A stretch of 64,000 nucleotides of DNA, taken from assembly GCA_949825025.1 (NCBI GenBank), contig OX463782.1, positions 1,685,501-1,749,500 of the forward strand, written 5' to 3'. Source of the DNA: Siphlonurus alternatus. Taxonomy: Eukaryota; Arthropoda; Insecta; Ephemeroptera; Siphlonuridae. A model generated the notes under the pieces. That model had not been told where the DNA came from, did not search any database, and was given only the letters and a program-made list of their open reading frames with translations. A program made the position numbers and the translations under genes. Below are positions 35,197 to 59,160 of the stretch, piece after piece (positions within the stretch are counted from its first letter, which is position 1; each line of letters opens with the position of its first letter).

Positions 35197-38100
35197 ATGG
35201 AGGGTGAGGGGATGATGGATTGGCAGCAGAGCTGTGAGACGGTGGTCGAGAGGGACAGTTACATCCTGCACCACGAGATGTGGACCGACTGTATCTTCAT
35301 TGTCGGACCTGACAAAAAAGTAGACCCATTGACATATTATTTATGCTTATTAAGATTGTGTTGTGAGAAATATTCAAGTATAGTAGAACCATCATATGGT
35401 CAGCGCTGTCACTTTGACGAGGCAAGCCGGCAGCTGGTATGCAGCCTGCAGCCGCCAGCTTGCCTCGTCAAAGTGACAGCGCTGACCATATGATGGTTCT
35501 ACTATAGCAAGTAATATACTTAGCAACATGTTCTTATCTTGTCTTATCTTGCTCGAAAGAGTTTGTTAGGAGTATAATGCCATTAATTAATTTTTTCATC
35601 AAAATTCTAAGCCACACAAAATCGTGAAAATTTTATATGTACATATAATAGCTCAAACAAGTATCTGCCAACAATGGTCCTTTGCTACGGTACAAAGTTG
35701 CATTCCCTATAAGCTTCTAGCTTATAGTTCTAGATTATCACAGATCTCTGGCTTGTGGGCTGTCTCATTGATGCCAGCCACTATAGTTTACTTGCTAATT
35801 CTAATTCCTCTCTCACTGACTGGCATTGATGAGACAGTCCACACGCTAGAGCTCTATGATTAACGCTAGCTATAAGTAGGTCATTCAACTTTGTACTATA
35901 ACAATAAAGAGTCATTGTTGGTAGATATTTTGATCTATTGACTGTACTGTAAGTTATTGGACTTACTGTAAGTGATCTTTCCTGTGGCTCATTTTAGTCC
36001 GTTGGAACTCTCTGACTAGAGATTGAAAAACCAGATGGAGTCCCGCTGGGTTAAGGGATAAGGATCATGGTATGGGATCATGGGACTTGTTGCCATGCTC
36101 TGTTTGTGTAAAAGATTTTTTTCTGCATTTTTGTATGCATATTTTTGACAACCAAAACCAATGATTTGTGGAGTGCTATGATTTTTAACATTTTCGTGAT
36201 ATGATCGACTGTGACAGCTCTGACACAATTAATGCCATATTACAAAAAAAGTATTAAAAAGGTTACAATTTTAACCACTGATATTTTTAAAAGAAAAAGA
36301 TTGGTGGCGACTTCTGGGGTGCAGAAATTAAAAATATGACATTATCAACAAAACAATTAAAATATAAAAGTTGATGATATTCCGGCCTTCTCTTAAAATT
36401 TTAGTAATGTGTAGAGAATGCAATTATGAGAATGCAATTATGAGCTGTAAGTTGGTACAAAATAAAACTCATGGCTACGGTCACCAGAAACAGCAAATAG
36501 CTCATTATTGCAACGAGATCATGCTGCATGGTAGGCAAAAGATAGCTCATTATTCCGGACGAGGGATTATATACATTTGCCGTGCACGCTGAAGAAAATT
36601 AATATTAAAATTTATATGTCTCAATTCCTGAAAAATCTCAATTCAGCACTTTGTATGCTTGTGTTGTCAGGCGTTCAAGGTCCACCGTCTTATGCTGGCC
36701 AAGAGTAGCCCGGCGATGGCAGCCATGTTGTACGGACCTTTGTATGAGAAAGATAAGCCAATTGATGTACCGGACATCACCCCAGCTGCTTTCTCTGCAA
36801 TGATGTTGTGAGTAAAGCAAAAATAGGTGTTGGGGGAGGGGGGGGATCCTTAAAAATCAGGGTAAGGGCATTAGAAGATTTAACACCTTATTTGTCAAAC
36901 CCACAATTTATCAAAAGCAGCTTTTCATTATTCATTTCTCCCCCTTTCTCCCCCTCCCCAGTACTAACTCTACCACACATTGCAGGTACATGTACGAGGG
37001 TCGTGTACAGCTGGACAATTTCGAGATTGCTTGTGAGCTACTGTACGCATCCAAGAAGTACCTCCTGCACGCCTCTCTGCTGGCGAGGCTACGATCCTTC
37101 CTGTGGCGGTCGCTCTACCCGGACAACATGTGGCGCGCCCTCACGTTTGCCAGCAACAACGACGAGCCTCGCCTGCTGGAGACCGCCCTGCAGGTGAGAG
37201 GACGGGGACCAAATTCATGGTAGTGGAATTATCTAAAATTTATTTTTATTTGCATTTTTTTTTTTATTATTATTTGCTGTACCTTGATTTTTATTACTGC
37301 ACAAGATGTTGTAAAAATTTATTAGTAAATTATTGAAAGAAAAGGATAGGAATAACCAGCAAGGCCTTACTGATAAAAAAAGTTACAGTAGGAGAAAATC
37401 TTGCGGTCACAGGATCACACTAAAGATGTTGTAGTGCGTGATAATTATGTATTTTTTTACCATGTGCAATTTATACTGCATATGGAAAATATTAGTTAAC
37501 TTGAAATGCAGTTTAATGAGTCAATAATTTTATAGTTTTAACATTTTTACCAGACTCTCTGTGTTTAGCACTTTCTTAATGTTGTACTTGTGCAACCAGT
37601 TCTGAAATAAATTAAATTAATTGCATAAAAAATTACTTTTTATAACATTCAATATGATTTGCCTTAGATAACAATAACGTCTTTTGCAGCTCAACATGCC
37701 TTCAATTTTCTTTTTATCTGCAGTCCAAAACATTGCCAATTTCCTCTGTAAACCTCCTATTTAATTATCGAGTTCTTTTTAGAACAGTTCTTATGACATT
37801 TAAATGAATTCTAATTAAGGATTATTGTCAGTGGGCTTAGTAGATGGTGAACCACTCTGAAAATTTCAATAAACATTCCTAACACCATGAAATAACTTTC
37901 CATGAAAAAAAATCCAAATTCAGTAAAATTTTCAAAATATTCAGCATTGATATTAGCATTGTTTTGAATGGGGACTTCTGTGACTTTTAGTCAAATCATT
38001 ACATATCTTTTTCACATGAAAAAATTAATTAAAATCTAAACTGAATTTGTTACATTAAGCAAAACAACAAGTATTTTGTCCTTAATTTTATGTCCTAAAA

Positions 38101-39122
38101 ATATTTTTAGTTTATCATTGGAAAATATTGATTAATATATTAATTGGTGACATTAATCATTGAGCACTACTTTGTAAACAACGAAACTTATTCATCTGTT
38201 GTTTCAGCTGATCCATCTGGACACTTCTCGGGCTCTCCTTCTGGACAGTTTCCTGGAGATCTCGCAGTCTCAGCTGGTGTCACTGGTGCAGTGTGACCAG
38301 CTGGCAGTCGGCTCAGAGCTTGAGCTGTACGAGGCGAGTGAGCGCTGGGCTGAACGAGATGTGCAGCGCAGGGGCGAGGAAGAGACAACAGAAAATCTGA
38401 GAGAGGCCCTGGCCCCCGTCATACCTCACTTCCGCTTTCTCACTATGAATCTGAAAGAGTTTGCCAACGGTCCAGCATTGTGTGATGTGATCACTCATTA
38501 TGAAGCATACAGAATTTTCTTGGTACTCAGTGAGTGTGATAGAATTTATGATGTGCCTGCCAGTCTATGTTGTGAAAGAACTCCAAGAAGAATTCCAAGA
38601 ATTAAGTCGTTCTTTGTATTTGGTACAAATGTCAAACATCATGAGGCTTCCAAATATAATATTGGTGATGTTGAAATAGAAAACACTCATAATGCAATGT
38701 CAATTGCTGATTTTTACAACAATACTTCAAACACATTCAAAGAGCTCGGAATTGTAATTCCGACGCAGCTCAAAGAGCCAGACTCTGGTGACGAAGATTC
38801 ATATGACGAAGATCTTACCGTCCTTCTCATAAAAAGACCTCAAATGAAAATCATCTCAGCCAATCGTTTCAAGTATCGTGTCAACTACAACTCCACTGTA
38901 CAGGTGGCATATAATAAGTATGTTGATGTGGAACCAGGAACAAAACTGAGAGTGAAGGTTGAATTTCACAAGTCTGGACGTTATCCTGCAAAACTTGTAA
39001 CAGATAATAACATTCGTTACAAAGACATTTTCAATGGAACATTAAATGCAGATTTCTTCAGTGCTAAAATTTTCAAGTACGTGCATTATGTTGTAGGACT
39101 TCGAAGCTTTAGGGAAGTTTAG
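35197..39122 (+). CDS. BTB-BACK-PHR-like protein, copy B
   Basis: Paralogue of 18716-21924 in opposite orientation. Exons 35194-35319 (ATG at 35197), 36671-36807, 36986-37193 and 38208-39122 join in frame to 460 aa. The second and third exons are the same length in both copies (137 and 208 nt). Domains as in copy A: BTB about 25-125 (TDCIFIVG, HRLMLAKSSPAMAAMLYG), BACK (ELLYASKKYLLHASLLARLR, LYEASERWAERDVQRRG), PHR-like C-terminus (DEDLTVLLIKRP, FHKSGRYPAK, FKYVHYVV). Likely a Cullin-3 adaptor by family membership. Exons 2 and 3 differ from copy A at only about 9 of 114 residues, while the region after the BACK domain differs widely. TAG then TCGATG shows a splice acceptor just before the ATG, implying a 5-prime UTR exon. 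AATAAA at about 39417 may end the transcript. Confidence 0.9.
35374..35510. repeat. Near-perfect short palindrome in copy B intron 1
   Basis: Arms of about 49 bp: AGTAGAACCATCATATGGTC, AGCGCTGTCACTTTGACGAG, with inverse to 35508. The loop is GGCAGCTGGTATGCAGCCTG. The arms are unusually GC-rich for an intron and start 55 bp after the splice donor. Confidence 0.9.
35658..35933. repeat. Palindromic MITE-like sequence in copy B intron 1
   Basis: Left arm TATCTGCCAACAATGGTCC and GTACAAAGTTG; right arm CAACTTTGTAC and CATTGTTGGTAGATA. Inner inverted pair GGGCTGTCTCATTGATGCCA and TGGCATTGATGAGACAGTCC. Confidence 0.75.
37812..38165. repeat. Dispersed about 340-bp repeat (copy 2)
   Basis: Homologous, same strand, to 12516-12850 downstream of the IFT74 stop codon. 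It ends about 40 bp before the last exon of BTB copy B. Confidence 0.8.
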
Positions 39123-40957
39123 GGAAAATTTACATTCGAAGTTCATATTGCAGTTAAAGTTAAAGTTGATGGTCACAAAAAATGACACTTGATTTTTCCA
39201 AATGATCCTTCTGCATCAAAATATTTGAATTTTTCAGGAAATTTACTCTCAAGAATATCTCTTGTTTTGTGTCATTAGTTTTATCTTCAATGTTTCTGAT
39301 ATACTGTACGGTGCAGTTATGTCCAAAATCTAAAATGACTGGGACATCATTCAAATTAGTACTTGCCAAACTTCAAGTGACAACTCTGTGTATATGCAGC
39401 AGCAATTTCAGAAGAGAATAAAAAGCCCCCCTTTATCTCTTGATAAGGAGCTAACCTATCTATAGTGCTGTGTTTCCTGTTTTTGTGAGCTCAGCTTCTA
39501 CAACACTTATAGTGCAAAATATTCCATATTTTTTTTAACTATAATAACTGTATTGTGTGATTGTATGTTATGATTTTTTGTAATGGTATTTATATGTCTT
39601 TTTTTTTTAACTATATATGTTTGTTTTTTAGTTACTGTATGACCATTGGACATGATCTAAATTATGCTGTAGTTTTAAATACTGTATAATCAAAAGATTA
39701 AAATAAAATATCTATATTACTAAATTTGCAAATTTACAATGAAATAAAATCTGACCTGCTATAATATAGCTTTGTCACACTACACATGTACAGTAATAAT
39801 AATATTCTTACAAAACTAATTAAAAACCTATTTTCATGTTTTTAAATTTTGAAAGATTGTACCTCTTTCTTCTGTGGCTGTTTGGCATGTATTGAGACCA
39901 GCAGATAAAAATTTTAACATGTTGGACAAAGATTAATTTCAGAGCTTACAGTTAAGATAAATCTTATATATAGGTCTACTTTTGTGTCTGGTGGTCTCAT
40001 GTTATGATTTTTGACTCATTATGTCACTGATTTTAAGTTTATAAAAAGCATTATTGTTTGTAACATAATTTATAGAGTATTTTGCAGCTAAAATGATAAC
40101 AATTATGTATTGTTATTATATTGAAGTGCATAGAAATATTATTTAAAAAGTTAATACTCTTTAAGTCCCTGTGGGATGTTTTACCAAACACAGTGCCTCT
40201 CATGTACTTTCTTAAAACTCAATTTGTAGGCTTCATATTTTCATTGTATTTTTATATATTTGACCAAATTATCTGGAAGTATAAATATTATATTTTGTGT
40301 GTATATTTGACAGTTAAATCCAAACAACTTTCATGACATATGTAGAGCTTTAATTAAGTCCAAGAAAACTGCAGTACTGTCCCCTAATCAATACAATACT
40401 TGTCATAATTCTTAACAACTTCTGCCAATTGAGGCTTTGAGTATTCCCGGAAGAAAAATTTTCTCCATGAGCCAGTGTGTTACATTTTTAAATTTTTAAT
40501 TACTTTGAAAACATTTCCGCACCCCCCTCCTCCCTCTTTTTTCCCCAGGGGTCTTCTGATTTTGAATCGAGAACTTTCCTTTTTTTGGGTATAAACTAAA
40601 ATTCATTTAGGAATACCTTGACGTCACACGACCCTCCCATTAGTATTGTATTGGATGACAAAGGAAAAGGTTCGTGACATCAAGTTATTCCTAAATCAAT
40701 TTTAGTTCCACGCTTATTCTCCAAAGAAACCTCCCATTATATTTTATTAATTGAATTATTATTTTTTATTCTTATAATAATACTCACTCACTTCAATAAT
40801 TACTTAAATCTATTCATTTTATTCTCTTACTGTTAGAATGATATGTCTGTTTTCATTATATATTTCCAAACACATCATTTAATCAAATCATATTCTGTAT
40901 AATATATTACATTTTTAAAAATATCATTTTTTGTCAATTTTTTTGTGTTCTTACATT

Positions 40958-41087
40958 ATTTGTGAACTTGATTTAAATAGACATTCACCTACTGTGAGGC
41001 TATTAGTAAAAGTCACAAATACATTTGTGAACTTGATTTAAATAGACATTTACCTACTGTGAGGCTACTAGTAAAAGTCACAAAATC
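40958..41087. repeat. 65-bp tandem duplication
   Basis: TGTGAACTTGATTTAAATAG ... CTACTGTGAGGCTA occurs twice in direct tandem with three or so mismatches. Confidence 0.9.
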
Positions 41088-41102
41088 TGTAACTAATAAT
41101 TA

Positions 41103-41378
41103 ATGGAGTATATTGACCTCAAAAAAATGTTTATTTAAAAAAATAGAGGGTGCAAAGTTATGCCACAGATTTTTTAGTTTCTGGGAATAATATTTAAAAG
41201 ATTATTGAAATTAGAGAGAAAGTGACTTAATAAAAGGATAAGAACTAAAAGGTACTTGGGTTGGAACCTGACCTAGTCAATTTTTTTTAGCAAAACTTCT
41301 CAATCTCTTAAAAAATCTGAGAGTGGCATAACTTTCCATACCCTCTATCCATTTCTGCAATAAAGTTGATGCTCCACT
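41103..41378. mobile_element. Diverged CRE-family palindromic MITE
   Basis: Ends TGGAGTATATTGACCTCA and GTTGATGCTCCA; GAGGGTGCAAAGTTATGCCA and inverse inside. The central TGACGTCA is not preserved. Confidence 0.75.
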
Positions 41379-41500
41379 AGCTACAATCATATCAGTGGCT
41401 GCATGTACTAAATCACTGATCAATATACCTGTGTATTATTGCTAAATATTTTGATGGACTGTTCCTGTAGCATCATTTGTATGTCTACCTGGAGTTATTC

Positions 41501-41869
41501 AGGTAGAGATATTCGATACGCCCAATGTTAGTAAAAATCCCATCCATGAAAAAAAAAAATAAAACAACATTCTCCTCTACATACCTTAACTTATAATCAG
41601 TAGGTAAAATATCAGGTATACAAAAACGAGCTATTTTTAGAATTATTAATTTTTAAAGTTGACTAATTTAACAAGGAATTTTTATATCTCCATGTTAAAA
41701 TAGTCAACTTTAAAAATTAATAACTCTAAAACTAGTTCGTTTTTGTATATCCCTGATATATTTTACCTACTGATAAGGTATGTAAAGGAGAACATTCAAA
41801 ATTTTTTTCATAATTTTCATGAATGGGACTTATATTTACATTGGGGGTACAGCATTAATTATCTCTACC
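41501..41869. mobile_element. Palindromic MITE, GGTAGAGATA family, diverged
   Basis: Ends AGGTAGAGATATTCG and AATTATCTCTACC. Inner arms AAATATCAGGTATACAAAAA and TTTTTAAAGTTGACTA match 6258-6607. Confidence 0.85.
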
Positions 41870-42286
41870 GTAACAAACATTCATTATTTGCTTTTATATA
41901 CGTATCTTATGATAAGCCAAGATATTTTATTTGGTTTTGAATATTGTGACAAGTTTTTTTATAATTACAACAAATTTACCTTCCATTTTATAATTTGCTT
42001 TGCAACTTTAATTAATTCATACAATTAAATTTAATTTTAAATACAATCTATAATTTAAATATTATTATGTAATTTCAATGAGAGTTAATATAAATACTTC
42101 CCGGTCAATCCTTAATTGTATATAATTCAACTTGATATCTTGCTTTGCATTATAATTTTAAAAAGTATCAAAAATTTTGTTTTCTTATTCATAATAATTT
42201 ATTCGCCTTTAATGTTCTTATTAATTGTCAGTTGTTTTGGAAAAGCGATTTTTGTTGTTTGTTACAAATTTAATATTTCTCCAAAA

Positions 42287-42603
42287 TGGAGTATTGTCCT
42301 CAATTTTTTTTATTACAGAAATGGATAGAGCGTGCAAAGTTATGCTACCCTGATTTTTTTCAGATTTTTTAGAGCCCGGGAAGTATTTTTAAAAAATTAT
42401 TGAAAGTCCTTTTTGTGACGTCACGCGGCGACAAGTCCTATCTTTTTCTTAAGGAGCGGCGTCTCGTGACGTCACAAAAATAACTTTCAATAATTTTTTA
42501 AAAATAGTTCCCGGGCTCTAAAAAATCTGAAAAAAATCAGGGTAGCATAACTTTGCACCCTCTATCCATTTCTGTAATAAAAAAAATTGAGGACAATACT
42601 CCA
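42287..42603. mobile_element. Palindromic CRE-bearing MITE
   Basis: Well-preserved copy: TGGAGTATTGTCCTCA to TGAGGACAATACTCCA. Two cores, GTGACGTCACGCGG and CGTGACGTCACAAAA, flank a short centre with CCTATCTTTTTC. Confidence 0.93.
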
Positions 42604-42827
42604 TTAAATATTATATGAATGACTATTTTACATACAAAAAATTATCATTGTTCATTGAATATATGCGGCTAAATTATTGTTGTTTTTTTATGTTCTTTTC
42701 AGTGCCTGCAGTTTTAATAAAAAATGATAATAATAGTAATGAAATTGATTTATAATTTTATATTTAATATATTATATATGGTTTATCAGAAAAATAGTTA
42801 ATGAGGATGAGAGGGGGGGTAGTTATG

Positions 42828-42828
<1 letters not shown>

Positions 42829-42905
<77 letters not shown>
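42829..42905. repeat. (TA)n microsatellite
   Basis: About 38 uninterrupted TA units, starting 2 bp or so after a GGTAGTTATGCT stretch. Confidence 0.95.
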
Positions 42906-42910
<5 letters not shown>

Positions 42911-42947
42911 TTTAATGTTATTTTATTGTTTCTTTCATTCAATACAT

Positions 42948-43270
42948 AATGAAATATTAGAATGTGAAAATTTTAGTGGCTTAATCGAAAGAAGAGGTAA
43001 AAATATGGTACTGTGAATTTTTTCAGATTTTTCTGAGACCGAGAATTATTTTCAAAAAATTGTTGAAAGTCTGTTTTGATGACGTCACGGGCGGCACTCC
43101 TTAAGAAAAAGGATAGGGTAGTGCCGCACGTGACGTCATAAAATAGACTTTCAATAATTTTTTTTAAAAATAGTTCCCGGTCTCAGAAAAATCTGAAAAA
43201 ATTCACAGTACCATATTTTTACCCCTTCTTTCGATTAAGCCACTAAAATTTTCACATTCTATAATATCTC
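42948..43270. mobile_element. Variant CRE-bearing palindromic MITE
   Basis: Same core organisation (TGATGACGTCACGGG, CGTGACGTCATAA, TTTTTCAGATTTTTCTGAG) but different ends: TAGAATGTGAAAATTTTAGT at the left, its complement at the right. It appears to be a subfamily with replaced termini. Confidence 0.8.
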
Positions 43271-43288
43271 ATTTAACCATTTTCATGT

Positions 43289-43640
43289 AATAATTGCGGG
43301 AGGTGTGGCGCAGTGCGCTTGACCGGGTCTCGTCAGATCACCGAAGTCAAGCAACGCCGCGCGTGGTTAGTAGTTGGATGGGTGACCATTTTCAACAAAA
43401 ACCACGTTTCCCACCCAGGGGTAAAACGTTGCGCTTTTCCACTATGTGGTTCCCCTGGCTTTGGACCATTGCACTTCCGTTTCATTGACAAAAGCTGTAG
43501 CGTCCATCCTGGCTGAGGTTTCCACGTTTCCCTCAGCCGCAGGCAAATGCCGGGATGGATTTGCAAGGCCGTGGCCGCCCCCGTTCCAGAAGAGCCCGCG
43601 AAACGCTCAAGTTAGGGTTTCGGAAGGTTCGGGGTTTCAA
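43289..43640 (+). mobile_element. 5S-rRNA-headed SINE, second family
   Basis: The head (43300-43395) has GGTCTCGTCAGATCACCGAA, GTCAAGCAAC, GTGGTTAGTAGTTGGATGGG and TGACC, matching internal 5S promoter blocks. The body is GC-rich and unrelated to the tail at 17060-17456: CCACGTTTCCCACCCAGGGG, CCCTCAGCCGCAGGCAAATG. No ORF of note; the body may derive from a LINE or an unrelated locus. Confidence 0.8.
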
Positions 43641-43986
43641 AGTAGTATGTAATTAGTAAATAGAAGTACCCAATAGGGTTTGATTAAAAATTAAAAAAAA
43701 AATAATATACATGCAATATTTTTACTAAAGGGGGTATTTATTTTTAAAATAATTTTTTATATATGTTCTTATATTGTGCGTGTGCATGATTGTTAAAAAT
43801 TAATTGCAATATATTGCATTACAAAATCATTTTTAAAAATAATGATAGCTATTTACATATATAATTATACCATAATAATAATAATTTATTTTCAAATAGG
43901 ACATGATTCACGTCAACAAAATAATAACAAAACAAACAAACAAAAAAAAACATACAATATTAAACCAATATATGAATTTATTACAA

Positions 43987-44303
43987 TGGAGTATTGACCT
44001 CAAATTTTTTTGTTGCAGAAATGGATAGAGGGTGCAAAGTTATGCTACCCTGATTTTTTTCAGCTTTTTTAGAGCCCGGGAACTATTTTTAAAAAATTAT
44101 TGAAAGTTCTTTTTGTGACGTCACGAGACGCCGCTCTTTAAGAAAAAGATAGGACTTGACGCCGCGTGACGTCACAAAAAGGACTTTCAATAATTTTTTA
44201 AAAATGCTTCCCGGGCTCTAAAAAATCTGAAAAAAATCAGGGTAGCATAACTTTTCACCCTCTATCCATTTCTGCAATAAAAAAAATTGAGGACAATACT
44301 CCA
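43987..44303. mobile_element. Palindromic CRE-bearing MITE
   Basis: TGGAGTATTGACCTCA to TGAGGACAATACTCCA, with GTGACGTCACGAGACGC and CGCGTGACGTCAC. It closely resembles 42287-42603 only 1.4 kb away. Confidence 0.93.
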
Positions 44304-44840
44304 TTAATAGCTTAATTCCTAATACAAAATTATAATTTAATTAACAGAAATTATATAAAATCAAAATTCTATATAAATACTTAATATTTTAATTATTGCA
44401 AACAATATAATATTAATGTATCTTTTAAAAATCATTAATAATTAATTAATATATCATAAATCGGTGACCTATAAGAATTACAATTACAAAATTAAACGTT
44501 ATTTATTTAACACTTTCATTACACTATAATATTAATGCATGCATTTATATTGGAAAAAAAATTGCTATAACTTACGTAAAAAATAGTAATAAAAAAATAA
44601 GAGGGCGTTAGCTGGCAAAAGAACTTGAATACATGGCAGCACTATAACATAGATTCATTACGTAATTTTCTAAGTACATAATTACTTACTAAAACATTCA
44701 ACCATTACATTAATAACACATTCACTTTTAATTCAACGACAATTCACGAGGCTCTACATTATAAACAACGCTCACATATGTATGATAAGTTACCGCGTTT
44801 ACCTGCCGGTTACTTAACTCTCGTGCAAAGGTGTTGGTGG

Positions 44841-44875
44841 TATAAAAAAGAGTCACGTGACCAAACCAGAGGTCA
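44841..44875 (+). promoter_or_regulatory. TATA promoter of the carboxylesterase gene
   Basis: TATAAAAAAG at 44841-44850 is followed by the palindromic E-box TCACGTGA (44853-44860). GGTCATC near 44870 lies about 30 bp from the TATA box and could be the initiator. The ATG is at 44918, so the 5-prime UTR would be about 45 nt. Confidence 0.65.
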
Positions 44876-44917
44876 TCGGCCGAAATTCTTCACGCTGGGT
44901 GCTCACTCCAACTCGGC

Positions 44918-57036
<12,119 letters not shown>

Positions 57037-57697
57037 CAAACAGACAGTGTCACGTGGCTGATTTTATTAGAACACCAAGGCGTAATTTTGGTACACTTTT
57101 TTGAAATCCTATGGTCATCAATCGTTAACTATGATGGTCAAACATATCAGAGATTTCTGTTTATCAATTCAAAAAATAATAATAAAAATTGCAGTAGGGA
57201 GGTTATATCAAGAATATGCATCATGCAAATTAATTATGCACTGTCGCATGTACAATATTATAGTGCTTATAATACATTTATTAATACATGACATATTGTA
57301 TAATAATATATAATAAATGTATGCGAAAACTGTAAGGTGTTATATAACGTCCTTTTAAGATGGAACTGCAATTTTTGTCAAATTTCTGGCCATAAAACCA
57401 ATAAGTCTCTGCATGATCTTAATTTTTTTATAACCTATCCTATAACTGCATGTGATTGCAGTGAAATTTTTTGCAACTGCGTGAATATCTCGTGTCTTGT
57501 CAACCGACACAAGCTAGATTTTGAACCTTTTTATTGAAATCCACCGTGACAACGACACCAGCGCATCAACAAATAATATCCATGGGAATTCAAACTGGGG
57601 TTTAAATGAGCATATTATATAAGAGCGCCGTGCGTATTTTTTATGCACATTCGGTGCAATATATTGGCATCGCAGATCGCAGTCATATATTTTCTAA

Positions 57698-57994
57698 TGG
57701 ACTATCGACCTCAATTTTTTTTATTGCAGAAATGGATAGAGGGTGCAAAGTTATGCTACCCTGATTTTTTTCAGATTTTTTACAGCCCTGGAAGTATTTT
57801 TAAAAAATTATTGAAAGTCTTTTATGTGACGTCACGCGGCGGCAAGTCCTATCCTCGTGACGTCAGAAAAAGGGCTTTTAATAATTTTTTAAAAATACTT
57901 CCAGGACTGTAAAAAATCTGAAAAAAATCAGGGTAGCATAACTTTGCACCCTCTATCCATTTCTGCAATAAAAAAATTTGAGGTCGATACTCCA
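57698..57994. mobile_element. Palindromic CRE-bearing MITE
   Basis: TGGACTATCGACCTCA to TGAGGTCGATACTCCA, with GTGACGTCACGCGG near 57828; the second core is shortened (CGTGACGTCAGAAAA). Confidence 0.92.
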
Positions 57995-58550
57995 TTGCTG
58001 TATATATTTTATCTTCTCTGATGTAAAATAAAGCAATTAAAATATATATTACAGTGAATTTTCTTTAAAAATATTTTTAAATCATTTTTTCAGCAGCAAA
58101 TTAACACACACATATATATTTATATATTAATAATTTATATATATTATATATACAGTATATACTATATTACTTATACTGTTAGATTACTCCGATATTGTAC
58201 AAATTGCTGTGAGTACTTTTTGGCATTATCTGAGATTTTTTTTTATCGAAGTTAGATTTCTTAGTATTATCAGGTATAGAGTATAGACCACAACAAGTGA
58301 CAACATATGCAGGAGGCGGGTAAGGGATTTGAAGTAGTAGATTTTATTTTTGATGTCCTGTGAGCAGGCGACAAATATCACTGATATTTATTTATACGTA
58401 CAACATGCTAATACTGTTAATTACTAACGTAACCGCGACTGTAGATTAGTTCACACAAATATATTGTATTATTTACCCAAGATATTATCATAATTGAGAA
58501 TATTTTTCCCCTTGCTGAAATTATGCAGAAGTATTGAGGTTTTTATAGGA

Positions 58551-58757
58551 GGTTACAGTTAAATTTACGTGATATTCCCTCCGGAAGTAGCCGGAAGTGT
58601 AAGGATTCTGGCTTTCCTATTTGTATTTCAGCGTTGAAATTTCTCTTATAGGGCAATACTTTTACTGCAGACCCCTATATAAAATATCAAATTTTAATTA
58701 CAAACAGAAAAGCTGCAAACTTCACACTTTCGGCTACTTCCGGAAGGAATATATATC
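58551..58757. mobile_element. Palindromic MITE-like sequence
   Basis: Arms ATTCCCTCCGGAAGTAGCCG, GAAGTGTAAG and inverse (CTTCACACTTTCGGCTACTT). Each arm carries an ETS-like CCGGAAGT core. Confidence 0.7.
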
Positions 58758-58879
58758 AAACTGATTTGACTATATATGATATTAATAAATTGTTTTTTTT
58801 TGTCGGTGTAAACATTTTTTATTATTATTTTAAATGCATGCGAAGTGATATAATAACACAAAATTAATTCACCTTTTTT

Positions 58880-59160
58880 TTAATTTTTTTTTTATTACAA
58901 GGATCACCCCTAAAAGAGCTTACAGCTCACAGCGGGGTACTGCATGGGTAAGGATAAGGTATAGGGAAAGGATGGTGGGCACGGCCTGTTATGCGTCCCA
59001 GCATTCGCTGAGGTGAGGCTGAGGGAACCGTGGAAAAACTCAGTCAGGATTGACACCTCTATTTTTTATCAATAGACCATTGCAGAGTGATATTCAAAGC
59101 CTGGGGAACCACACACAAGTGCATCATCCACTATAATACACTGTGGGTGAAAAGCAAGAC
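58880..59160 (-). mobile_element. tRNA-derived SINE 2, full-length copy with A-rich tail
   Basis: Minus strand: starts near 59160 with TATTATAGTGGATGATGCAC, GGTTCCCC (weak box B), then ATAGAGGTGTCAATCCTGAC, TTTTTCCACGGTTCCCTCAG. It ends with GATCCTTGTAATAAAAAAAA at about 58880. Shorter relatives lie in the arms of the 25-32 kb palindrome. Confidence 0.7.

Larger units (their letters stand above)
39123..44838. other. Spacer between BTB copy B and the esterase gene
   Basis: AT-rich with no convincing gene. Besides the repeats listed separately it holds an inverted pair at about 40585-40712 (CATTTAGGAATACCTTGACG against the inverse near 40690), a 65-bp tandem duplication at about 40958-41087, and AATAAA motifs near 39417 and 39702. 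Confidence 0.6.
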
